Positions 34,680 to 42,145 of a DNA stretch of 46,797 nt are shown here, piece after piece; within the stretch, counting starts at the first letter, position 1; each line of letters opens with the position of its first letter. The stretch lies in assembly GCA_013360215.1 (NCBI GenBank), contig JABWCP010000025.1:1-46797 (forward strand), written 5' to 3'. Below the pieces are notes generated by a model. The model made no database searches, was not told where the DNA came from, and saw only the letters and a list, made by a program, of their open reading frames with translations. This DNA is from a bacterium. Lineage in GTDB: Bacteria; CLD3; SB21. The position numbers and the translations under genes were made by a program.

Positions 34680-35654
34680 ATGCACTTATTTCTTCTAATT
34701 TTTTTAGCCGTTACCATGCAAACCTTTGCGCAAGAGGCCAAACTACGATATGCCATAGCCATTCACGGCGGTGCGGGGGTGATTTCCAAAGATATGCCCG
34801 ACTCTGTTAAAAACAAATACACAGCCGGTTTGACGGAGGCGTTGCAAAAAGGCGTGGCAATGTTGGAAACCGGACAGAACGGGCTGGATGTCGTCGAAAC
34901 GGTTGTTCGCGTTCTGGAAGACAACCCGTTGTTTAATGCCGGCCGAGGTTCGGTTTTTACTGCGGACGGTACGCATGAGATGGACGCTTCGATCATGAAC
35001 GGAAAATCGTTATCCTGTGGGGCGGTAGCCGGTGTTAAAACAATAAAAAATCCGATTTCGCTGGCACGCCTTGTCATGGAAAAAACATCGCATGTGTTTT
35101 TATCCGGTGAGGGTGCTGAAGTTTTTGCCCGTGAAATGGGTGTGGATACGGCCGGTGCAGATTATTTCTACGATGCCTATCGCTACGAGCAGTGGAAAAA
35201 AGCGAAACAGAAACATCAGATACAACTTGATCATTCGGCCGATGAAAAAAAAGGTACAGTGGGTTGTGTCGTGTTGGACAGCGAGGGAAATTTGTATGCC
35301 GCCACTTCGACCGGCGGTATGACCAATAAACGAAAAGGTCGGATCGGGGATTCGCCCATCATCGGCGCCGGTACTTACGCCAGTAATGCCTCTTGCGCCG
35401 TGTCGTGTACCGGTACGGGTGAACAGTATATTCGCCACACGGTCGCCCGCGATCTGGCTGCGCGTATTGAGTATAAAAATGAAACGTTGTCTCAGAGTGC
35501 GCGTTACCTGATCCATGAAGTTTTGGAAAAAGGCGATGGCGGATTGATCGCTGTGGATAAAAAAGGCCATATCGTACTTGAGTTTAATACGCCGGGCATG
35601 TTTCGCGGTGCAGCCGATGCATCGGGAAGATTTGAAGTTAAAATCTGGGAATAA
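34680..35654 (+). CDS. iaaA: secreted isoaspartyl peptidase / L-asparaginase (Ntn hydrolase)
   Basis: Type III (plant-type) asparaginase that hydrolyses isoaspartyl dipeptides and asparagine. An N-terminal signal peptide (MHLFLLIFLAVTMQTFAQ) sends it to the periplasm. The precursor motif KKGTVGCVVLDSEGNLYAATSTGG holds the nucleophile Thr freed by self-cleavage before GTVG, splitting the chain into alpha and beta subunits near residue 195. Substrate-binding RKGRIGDSPIIGAGTYA and GTGEQYIR follow. IHGGAG near the N-terminus is also typical. Length 324 aa. It diverges from the propeller kinase and starts a plus-strand run with M20 peptidase, SGNH, EI24 and hutH genes, pointing to use of peptides and amino acids. 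Confidence 0.93.
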   Translation: MHLFLLIFLAVTMQTFAQEAKLRYAIAIHGGAGVISKDMPDSVKNKYTAGLTEALQKGVAMLETGQNGLDVVETVVRVLEDNPLFNAGRGSVFTADGTHEMDASIMNGKSLSCGAVAGVKTIKNPISLARLVMEKTSHVFLSGEGAEVFAREMGVDTAGADYFYDAYRYEQWKKAKQKHQIQLDHSADEKKGTVGCVVLDSEGNLYAATSTGGMTNKRKGRIGDSPIIGAGTYASNASCAVSCTGTGEQYIRHTVARDLAARIEYKNETLSQSARYLIHEVLEKGDGGLIAVDKKGHIVLEFNTPGMFRGAADASGRFEVKIWE

Positions 35655-35728
35655 ACCGAAACGAAAAAAAAGTTCTGTTCAGTATAAATTAACCTTAATT
35701 ACCTATATCATTTCGAACCGGAGACAAC

Positions 35729-37099
35729 ATGGAAAAGGTCATCAGCCACATCGAATCCAACAAGGACCGTTATGTCGAAGAACTCAAAGATTTTTTGAAA
35801 ATTCCCAGCGTCAGTACCAATCCCGAAAACAAAAAAGATGTACAGCATTGTGCGGAATGGGTAGCGCAGCACATGACCCATATCGGATTGAATAACGTAA
35901 AAGTTTGCCCTACGGCGGGGCATCCTGTCGTGTATGGCGAATGGCTTGGCGCACCGGGCAAACCGACCGTACTTTTGTACGGGCACTACGATGTGCAGCC
36001 GGTTGATCCGCTCAATCTTTGGACCAGCGGTCCTTTTGAACCGACCATTCGTGACGGCTATATCTATGCCCGCGGATCGGCGGATGACAAAGGCCAGGTG
36101 TTCCTCAATCTGAAAAGCATCGAAGCGCATTTGAAAATCAACGGTAGTCTGCCGGTGAATGTCAAACTGATGATCGAAGGCGAAGAAGAGATCGGCAGCG
36201 AACATCTTGAGCCGTTTATGAAAGAAAACAAGGAAATGCTCAAGGCTGATGTCGTATTGATCTCCGATACGTCCATGTTTGATGACGGTATTCCCTCGAT
36301 TGCTTACGGATTGCGCGGGCTCTGCTACATGCAAGTCGAACTAACCGGTCCGAACCGTGATCTGCACAGTGGTACTTATGGCGGCGCCGTCGGTAATCCG
36401 ATCAATGAATTGGCTAACATGATCGCCAAACTCAAAGACAAAAACGGAAAAATCACGATTCCGGGATTTTACGATAAAGTCAAACCGCTCACCAAAGCAC
36501 AACGCGATGCTTATAAAAAACTGCCCTTTAATAAAAAAGGCTATTTGAAAGACCTTGGCATCAAAGAAACATTCGGTGAAAAAGGGTATTCGATTTTAGA
36601 GCAGGTGAGCGGGCGTCCGACACTGGATTGCAACGGTATCTGGGGCGGTTTCCAAGGTGAAGGTGCCAAAACCGTATTGCCATCCAAAGCCGGTGCGAAG
36701 ATCAGCATGCGGTTAGTTCCCGGTCAGAAACCGGCGGAGATCGCCAAACTTTTCGAAAAATATATCAAAAAGATAGCGCCGAAAACGATGCAGGTCAAAG
36801 TGATCGCGTTGCACGGCGGAGATCCGGCTATGACCGATATTACGACCAAAGAAATGACCGCCGCTTCGACGGCGATGCAAAAAGTATTCAAAAAGAAACC
36901 ACTTTTTACACGCGAAGGCGGTTCGATCCCTGTCGTGGCGGCTTTTGAACGCTTGCTGGGACTCAAAACGATTATGTTAGGATTTGGTTTGGATACCGAC
37001 GCGATCCATTCGCCCAATGAACGCTTTAAGCTGGATAATTTTCATAAAGGCATTCTGACCACGGCGTATTTTTATGATGAAATGGCCAAAATGAAATAA
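35729..37099 (+). CDS. M20 family dipeptidase
   Basis: Cytosolic two-zinc metallopeptidase of 456 aa that probably splits dipeptides. Motifs in order: LLYGHYDVQPVDP with the first zinc His and catalytic Asp (near residue 80), YARGSADDKGQ with the bridging Asp, MIEGEEEIGSEH with the catalytic Glu pair, ISDTSMF, the dimerisation domain (about 205-350; LHSGTYGGAVGNP), and the last zinc His in IHSPNERF. This is the pattern of M20A/CNDP-type dipeptidases rather than ArgE or DapE. CCGGAGAC is a good ribosome site. Its stop overlaps the start of the SGNH gene by one base (TAATG). Confidence 0.93.
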   Translation: MEKVISHIESNKDRYVEELKDFLKIPSVSTNPENKKDVQHCAEWVAQHMTHIGLNNVKVCPTAGHPVVYGEWLGAPGKPTVLLYGHYDVQPVDPLNLWTSGPFEPTIRDGYIYARGSADDKGQVFLNLKSIEAHLKINGSLPVNVKLMIEGEEEIGSEHLEPFMKENKEMLKADVVLISDTSMFDDGIPSIAYGLRGLCYMQVELTGPNRDLHSGTYGGAVGNPINELANMIAKLKDKNGKITIPGFYDKVKPLTKAQRDAYKKLPFNKKGYLKDLGIKETFGEKGYSILEQVSGRPTLDCNGIWGGFQGEGAKTVLPSKAGAKISMRLVPGQKPAEIAKLFEKYIKKIAPKTMQVKVIALHGGDPAMTDITTKEMTAASTAMQKVFKKKPLFTREGGSIPVVAAFERLLGLKTIMLGFGLDTDAIHSPNERFKLDNFHKGILTTAYFYDEMAKMK

Positions 37100-38319
37100 T
37101 GGCAATTCACAAGTCATTTTCCATTTTTGCCGGCATTGGGGTTTTCCTCAGTGCAGTGGTCGTGTCCTTATGGATTTGTGAAGGCATTCTTTGGCTGATG
37201 GGTTATAATCCGTTGTTGTATTATGCCGGAATGCCCAATCATCAGTATCGTCACAAAACGTTTGAGTTTAATGTCGCGTACGAACAGAATGAATTCGGTT
37301 TTCGCACGCCGAATGTGTCCTTTGAGAAACCGCGCAATACGTACCGTATAGTTATTTTGGGTGATTCTTATACCTACGGGCTTGGCGTAGAGGATGCCGA
37401 AGTTTATGCACGGCAGCTTGAAATCAGGTTCAATACTTTCTTTAAAAGCACGAGTTCGTCGCGCCGCGTACAAGTCATCAATCTTGGCATTTCCAATCGG
37501 GCGATCGGTGATTATTTAGCCTTTTATCAGTCCGTCGGCATCCGCTATCAACCGGATTTGACGATCGTATCGTTCTTCGAAGGTAATGATGTTTCGGATG
37601 AAGTTTCTGAGGTATTGCCGACAGGAGATGTATTAGACGAAACGGGTGCTTATGCGTTTATCCGGAATTCATTACAAGGGATATCGCCGCGATTATTCAA
37701 ACTGATCAAAATTACCAAGAAGCAATGGAAACACAAAGCGCTCACTGAATTCCGAGCGGTGTTACCTTGGTCGGAAGATAAACTCGTACAACATCTGATG
37801 GTATCCGGTATAGACAGTGCGTACGCTGTAAAACGGATAAAAGAAATTCCGGATGCAATGCGGGAAGATGTATTGACCAATCGTATCTACCGACCGGCCT
37901 TTGCACGATGGTGTGCAGGGCAACAAGCCAATATTGCTTTGCCCGATACGCTGACCATGCGTCGTAACGAAAAGTTTACGGCGGAAACGTTTGGGCGTTT
38001 GGTTGACTTGGCGCGTCACAATCATTCGGATATCATGCTGGCGGCCATACCGTCGCCTTTTGCGGTTGTTCAGAAAGAGAAGTTAGTTTGGGCTGTTTCA
38101 TCACCTCCTGAGAAGGTACAGGAGCAAATCAGGAATCTGGTCATTCGGATGTGTAAAGAAAACCAAACGGCTTACATAGACTTGAAACCTGCTTTGAAGG
38201 CTGCCGATCAAGCCGGTGAAACGACACATTTTGCCTATGATCTGCACTGGACGGCAAGGGGACATCGTTTGGTCGCCGATACGTTATTTGAACGCATTAA
38301 AGATCGCGTCACCAACTAA
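37099..38319 (+). CDS. SGNH/GDSL-like hydrolase with N-terminal membrane anchor
   Basis: A 406-aa protein with one N-terminal hydrophobic segment (residues 8-34), so it is anchored with its catalytic part outside the cytoplasm. The SGNH blocks are visible: IVILGDSYTYGLGV with the Ser nucleophile (near residue 92), LGISNRAIGDY with Gly/Asn, FFEGNDVSDE with Asn, and YDLHWTARGHRLVAD with the catalytic Asp-x-x-His (near 385). The FEGND and DLHW blocks resemble AlgJ/AlgX-like and DHHW-type acetylhydrolases or transferases, so a role in O-acetyl groups of an envelope glycan is plausible but not shown. Coupled by TAATG to the M20 gene. Confidence 0.8.
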   Translation: MAIHKSFSIFAGIGVFLSAVVVSLWICEGILWLMGYNPLLYYAGMPNHQYRHKTFEFNVAYEQNEFGFRTPNVSFEKPRNTYRIVILGDSYTYGLGVEDAEVYARQLEIRFNTFFKSTSSSRRVQVINLGISNRAIGDYLAFYQSVGIRYQPDLTIVSFFEGNDVSDEVSEVLPTGDVLDETGAYAFIRNSLQGISPRLFKLIKITKKQWKHKALTEFRAVLPWSEDKLVQHLMVSGIDSAYAVKRIKEIPDAMREDVLTNRIYRPAFARWCAGQQANIALPDTLTMRRNEKFTAETFGRLVDLARHNHSDIMLAAIPSPFAVVQKEKLVWAVSSPPEKVQEQIRNLVIRMCKENQTAYIDLKPALKAADQAGETTHFAYDLHWTARGHRLVADTLFERIKDRVTN

Positions 38320-38329
38320 TAGAGAACCC

Positions 38330-39079
38330 ATGTTAACTCAATTATTACGCGGCACAAGTTATCCTTTTACGGCGTTCGGTTTTATCGTTCATCACCGTCT
38401 CCTGCGGTGGGTGTTAGCACCGTTTCTGATCAATGTGTTGCTTTTCGGTGCTTTTTTCGTATGGACGATCATACATATCAGCGATGTCATACATTGGATG
38501 GAAACCGGGTTTCTCGGTGAAATGAATATTGTACTTTTTTGGATTGTCGCAGCGATCATACTGACGATCTATATACTGATCATGGCCTACATTTGGAGTT
38601 TGATCGGCGGATTAGTCGCTGCACCTTTTAATCAGTACCTCAGTGTACAATCGGAACATATTGAAGGTCTCGTATCCGATCATACCACTTCGTGGTGGCA
38701 TGACCTCTACCGCGCGTTGATCGCCGAACTGAAAAAAATTACATTTCTTTTGTTTCTGATAACGCCTTTGGTTTTATTGCCGCTCATGTTGCTCCATCTG
38801 ATACCCGGCTTCGGAAGTGTGCTCTATGCGATACTGATGTTCGGGTATGTCAGTTTCGCGACAGCATTCAGTTTTTTGGATTATGTATTGGAAAATCGCC
38901 GATTTGGTTTTCGCGAAAAGCTGCGTTTTGTAATGGCCAATCGCGCCTTCTGTTTTGGTTTCGGCGGCGTTTCCGCTCTGCTTTTGATGATTCCTTTTAT
39001 CAATGTACTTTTTATACCTGTGTTGGCCGTTAGCGCCACGCTCATGTATATACGTGAACCTATGCAACAAAAACGGTGA
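38330..39079 (+). CDS. EI24 domain (CysZ-like) membrane protein
   Basis: A polytopic membrane protein of 249 aa. The ATG at 38330 is chosen: it begins MLTQLLRGTSYPFTAFGF, the normal EI24/CysZ start, whereas the longer frame would run 100 bases into the preceding gene. Hydrophobic segments lie at about residues 28-50, 68-98, 145-175, 178-200 and 218-240, with the conserved loop LIGGLVAAPFNQYLSVQSEHIEG after the second. CysZ members import sulfate; other EI24 proteins have no known cargo and no cysteine genes are nearby, so the substrate is open. Its TGA overlaps a GTG at the head of hutH. Confidence 0.85.
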   Translation: MLTQLLRGTSYPFTAFGFIVHHRLLRWVLAPFLINVLLFGAFFVWTIIHISDVIHWMETGFLGEMNIVLFWIVAAIILTIYILIMAYIWSLIGGLVAAPFNQYLSVQSEHIEGLVSDHTTSWWHDLYRALIAELKKITFLLFLITPLVLLPLMLLHLIPGFGSVLYAILMFGYVSFATAFSFLDYVLENRRFGFREKLRFVMANRAFCFGFGGVSALLLMIPFINVLFIPVLAVSATLMYIREPMQQKR

Positions 39080-39087
39080 ATGGAGCT

Positions 39088-40602
39088 ATGACAGAATTTG
39101 CCATCCATGGAGACAATCTGAGTATTGCGGTGATTTCAGAAATTCTGAAAAATAAACCCCGCGTGGTATTGACCGAATCCGCTAAACAAACTATTAACCG
39201 GGGACGCCGGACCATCGAAGACATTGTCAGCTCGGGGCGTGTGGTGTACGGTGTGAATACGGGATTCGGAAAATTCAGCGACGTACGCATTTCCGACGAT
39301 CAGCTTGAAATTTTACAGGAAAACTTAGTGCGCAGCCATGCCTGCGGCGTCGGTGAACCTTTTCCGGCAGACATCGCAAAAGTGATGTTACTTCTTAAAG
39401 CCAACGGATTAGCCAAAGGGTATTCCGGTGTACGATTGGAAATCGTCGAAACATTATTAGCCATGTTTAATGCGGACGTCCTACCGGTGATACCACAACA
39501 AGGTTCCGTCGGTTCGAGCGGAGATCTGGCGCCACTGGCGCATTTGACTTTGGTGTTGATGGGCGAAGGCGAAGCTTGGTTTCAGGGGCAACGTCTGCCC
39601 GGTGGCGAAGCTATGAAGCGCGCAGGAATAAAGCCGGTACGGCTTCGCTCCAAAGAAGGCCTGGCTGTGCTCAATGGTACGCAAACGATGACGGCTACGG
39701 CGGTCGTCAATCTCATACGTGCAAAAAATTGTATGGAAGCGGCTGAAATCTGCGGCGCCATGTCCATGGAGGTTTTGCTGTGTACGCCGACAGCGTTTGA
39801 TCCGCGTATCCAGGATGTGCGAAATCAAACCGGTCAGATCGAGTCCGCGCGACGTCTGCGTGATCTGGTCGCGGGCAGTCCTTTGATCGCGTCCCATGCC
39901 GATTGCAAAAAAGTGCAAGATGCGTACAGCGTGAGGTGCATGCCGCAGGTTCATGGCGCGACGCGGGATGCGATCGCGTATGTACAACAGATCGTCGAGC
40001 GGGAGATCAATGCGGCGACAGATAATCCGCTGATTTTTTCGGAAGACGGCGATGTGTTATCGGGTGGTAATTTTCATGGCCAGCCGGTCGCGCTCGTAAT
40101 GGATTTTCTGGCGATAGCCGTGAGTGAAATCGGTAATATTTCCGAACGTCGCACGGCATGGATGATGGACGGGCATTTGAGCGACGGTTTGCCGCCGTTT
40201 TTGGCAAAAGATGGCGGGCTCAACTCCGGGTATATGATCGCACAATACGCGGCCGCGGCGCTGGTATCGGAGAATAAATCGCTGAGCCATCCGGCCAGTG
40301 TAGATTCCGTACCGACTTCGGCCAATAAAGAAGATCACGTCAGCATGGGTACTATCGGCGCGCGCAAAGCCTACCGGATTATCGAAAACGTCGAAAATAT
40401 TTTAGCCATCGAATGGCTGTGCGCGGCCCAGGCGGGCGATTTTCGCAAGCCGATCGCATTTGCCGGCAAAACGCAAAAAGCATACGACTTACTTAGGAAA
40501 TATGTGCCGACTTTGGATAAAGACCGCAATACCAGTGTGGATATTCAAACGGCCAATGCGCAGTTACAGACGGGCGCTATGGTAAATGCGGTGTGGGGAT
40601 AA
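39088..40602 (+). CDS. hutH: histidine ammonia-lyase
   Basis: Removes ammonia from histidine to give urocanate, the first step of histidine degradation. About 504 aa, the usual length. Motifs: VVYGVNTGFGKF with the catalytic Tyr (near residue 52), VRSHACGVGEP, the cofactor loop GSVGSSGDLAPLAHL, GGNFHGQPVA, and PTSANKEDHVSMG with the late active-site Glu. The MIO cofactor normally forms from Ala-Ser-Gly; here the triad reads Ser-Ser-Gly. The ATG at 39088 has GGAG close upstream; a GTG at 39076 that overlaps the EI24 stop would add four residues. No hutU, hutI or hutG lies nearby. The RHS fragment starts two bases after its stop. Confidence 0.92.
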   Translation: MTEFAIHGDNLSIAVISEILKNKPRVVLTESAKQTINRGRRTIEDIVSSGRVVYGVNTGFGKFSDVRISDDQLEILQENLVRSHACGVGEPFPADIAKVMLLLKANGLAKGYSGVRLEIVETLLAMFNADVLPVIPQQGSVGSSGDLAPLAHLTLVLMGEGEAWFQGQRLPGGEAMKRAGIKPVRLRSKEGLAVLNGTQTMTATAVVNLIRAKNCMEAAEICGAMSMEVLLCTPTAFDPRIQDVRNQTGQIESARRLRDLVAGSPLIASHADCKKVQDAYSVRCMPQVHGATRDAIAYVQQIVEREINAATDNPLIFSEDGDVLSGGNFHGQPVALVMDFLAIAVSEIGNISERRTAWMMDGHLSDGLPPFLAKDGGLNSGYMIAQYAAAALVSENKSLSHPASVDSVPTSANKEDHVSMGTIGARKAYRIIENVENILAIEWLCAAQAGDFRKPIAFAGKTQKAYDLLRKYVPTLDKDRNTSVDIQTANAQLQTGAMVNAVWG

Positions 40603-40604
40603 AA

Positions 40605-41633
40605 ATGGATAGACTTGATGCCGCGTGGCGTTTGGAGCATTACAATATCTATGGCAACGACCTCCTCGGCAAACTCGACTCCCTCCAGAAACGCTACTAC
40701 TACCTCACCGATCACCTCGGAAGCGTGCGCGTCACCGTCAAAGATACAGCAGGAGTTCCCGTAGATTCGTGGAGCGATTACTATCCCTTCGGTAAAGAAT
40801 CACGCGGGTCGAGTACGGTCAATGAACCGAAAGAAGGCTACACGAGTCAACTCTACGATTCAGAATCTGATTTAATTTATTACAAACGAAGATATTACAA
40901 CCAAAATATAGCTCGATTTATTTCTGTCGATCCGTTGACTGATAAATATCCACAGTGGACTCCGTATCAATATGCCGGCAATATGCCGGTTAGATACATC
41001 GATTTGGATGGATTAGAGCCTGCACATCCCGTTAATTTGTTTTGTAATAATAACCCAACAACTGCAACTTTTTTAGGTATAGTTCAAGGGGTTTACAATT
41101 TTGGCAGCAGTATAGTTGATGGATTATCTCAAGAATCGAATGGGGCCTCATTTTCAATGAATCTACTTAAAGCGGGCCTTGAAATAGCATCAGATCCAGG
41201 CCAAGCTTTAGCTAATGTGATTAATGCCGTGGACACACGCGTAGATAATATGTCTAGTTCTAATAACTATACAAAAGCAGCAGCAATTACTGAAACTGTA
41301 CTTGATGTTGCTGCGACAGCTACGGTTGCAGCAGATGCGGTAAATTTAGTTAAAACCGCTGACGCTGTAAGTACAACCGCTAAGATGTCCGATGCCGCAA
41401 AGGTTCTTGGAAAGGCCGATGCAACAGTAAGCGCTACTTCGGGTCAAACCTATCCATGGGGCGGTGCGAGCAGAGAAGTAAGTAAAAACTTTAAAAAAGT
41501 ATCTGACACAGAGGCTGGGGCTTTATTCCAATATTCGCGAACTGACAAAAATGGAAATAAGATAGCACGCATTATTAGCGAGGAGCATAAAAGAGGAGGA
41601 ACTATAGGTGAACATTTAAGGAACGAAAAATGA
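40605..41633 (+). CDS. orphan, 5'-truncated RHS protein tip with unknown C-terminal toxin-like domain
   Basis: A 342-aa remnant of an RHS (YD-repeat) protein, a class that carries variable toxins at its C-terminus. It has no signal peptide and no YD-repeat shell. Residues 30-136 are the RHS core: YYYLTDHLGSVRV, YYPFGKESRG, YDSESDLIYYKRRYYN, SVDPLTDKYPQWTPYQYAGN and YIDLDGLEP, the last matching the DPxGL site where such proteins are cut. Residues 137-280 are Ala-rich and partly hydrophobic, like a pre-toxin linker. The final 62 residues (from QTYPWGGASREVSKNF to GEHLRNEK) form a small charged domain that I do not recognise. Its TGA overlaps the next ATG. Codon use is C-ending before about 40857 and AT-rich after it. 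Confidence 0.8.
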   Translation: MDRLDAAWRLEHYNIYGNDLLGKLDSLQKRYYYLTDHLGSVRVTVKDTAGVPVDSWSDYYPFGKESRGSSTVNEPKEGYTSQLYDSESDLIYYKRRYYNQNIARFISVDPLTDKYPQWTPYQYAGNMPVRYIDLDGLEPAHPVNLFCNNNPTTATFLGIVQGVYNFGSSIVDGLSQESNGASFSMNLLKAGLEIASDPGQALANVINAVDTRVDNMSSSNNYTKAAAITETVLDVAATATVAADAVNLVKTADAVSTTAKMSDAAKVLGKADATVSATSGQTYPWGGASREVSKNFKKVSDTEAGALFQYSRTDKNGNKIARIISEEHKRGGTIGEHLRNEK

Positions 41634-41905
41634 AAACATTTAATTTGGATGCTAGATTGTTTGCTATTATTAACAGTTCTGAGTTTGAAGGAAAAGAAAC
41701 AACAGGCCCAATTATGAGAAAGGGAGAAGGTAATTGTGTAGAGCTGTTAGTTTTTGAATCTCCAGATCAAGCCAAGAGATTCATGAGAGATCAAAACATT
41801 ACATGGGAGAAACACCAAATTGTTAACTTAAGCCACTCTGTTATTGTTGATTCAGTTAATGAATTAAGTGATGAGTTTGATGTAAAAATCATTTTAGTGA
41901 ATTAG
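41630..41905 (+). CDS. candidate immunity protein for the RHS tip
   Basis: A small soluble protein of 91 aa whose ATG overlaps the RHS stop (ATGA). That position is where polymorphic toxin systems encode the cognate immunity protein. It has no signal or membrane segment; alternating strands and helices are likely (LDARLFAIINSSEF; NCVELLVFESPDQAKRFMRD; SHSVIVDSVNEL; EFDVKIILVN). It is AT-rich like the toxin end and unlike the genes around. No family is recognised. If the toxin guess is right, it would bind and neutralise the 62-residue tip in the cytosol; this is inference from position and size. Confidence 0.6.
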   Translation: MKTFNLDARLFAIINSSEFEGKETTGPIMRKGEGNCVELLVFESPDQAKRFMRDQNITWEKHQIVNLSHSVIVDSVNELSDEFDVKIILVN

Positions 41906-41951
41906 AAGAATTCGATTTATTTTTTAATATTAATCTAAAGTATTTCCCCGT

Positions 41952-41978
41952 AATCCTCCCTTACCGGAGGGTTTTTCT
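41952..41978 (+). terminator. terminator of the RHS tip-immunity pair
   Basis: CCTCC-CTTACC-GGAGG, extended by three weaker pairs (AAT with GTT), followed by T5-C-T4. It lies 46 bases after the immunity stop. Confidence 0.75.
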
Positions 41979-41992
41979 TTTCCGCGCTATCA

Positions 41993-42014
41993 CGTCACGC
42001 CTTCGGCGTGATGA
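41993..42014. repeat. REP-like palindrome, copy 1
   Basis: CGTCACGCC-TTC-GGCGTGATGA: a 7-bp perfect stem TCACGCC/GGCGTGA with a 3-base loop. It nearly repeats at 42056-42074 and in part at 42103-42110. No gene covers this region. Confidence 0.6.
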
Positions 42015-42055
42015 TTCATCCCCGTGGCTAAGTAGTTTTTGAAGTTCGCCCGTGC

Positions 42056-42074
42056 GTCACGCCTTTGGCGTGAC
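42056..42074. repeat. REP-like palindrome, copy 2
   Basis: GTCACGCC-TTT-GGCGTGAC, a perfect 8-bp stem with a 3-base loop. It is the same element as at 41993-42014; a third, half copy (CGTCACGC) lies at 42103-42110. Confidence 0.65.
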
Positions 42075-42145
42075 AGGTCTAACCCCCGCTATGCGTTCGT
42101 GTCGTCACGCGTGCCGCGAGATGATACTGCAGCGTGTGCGTGAAT

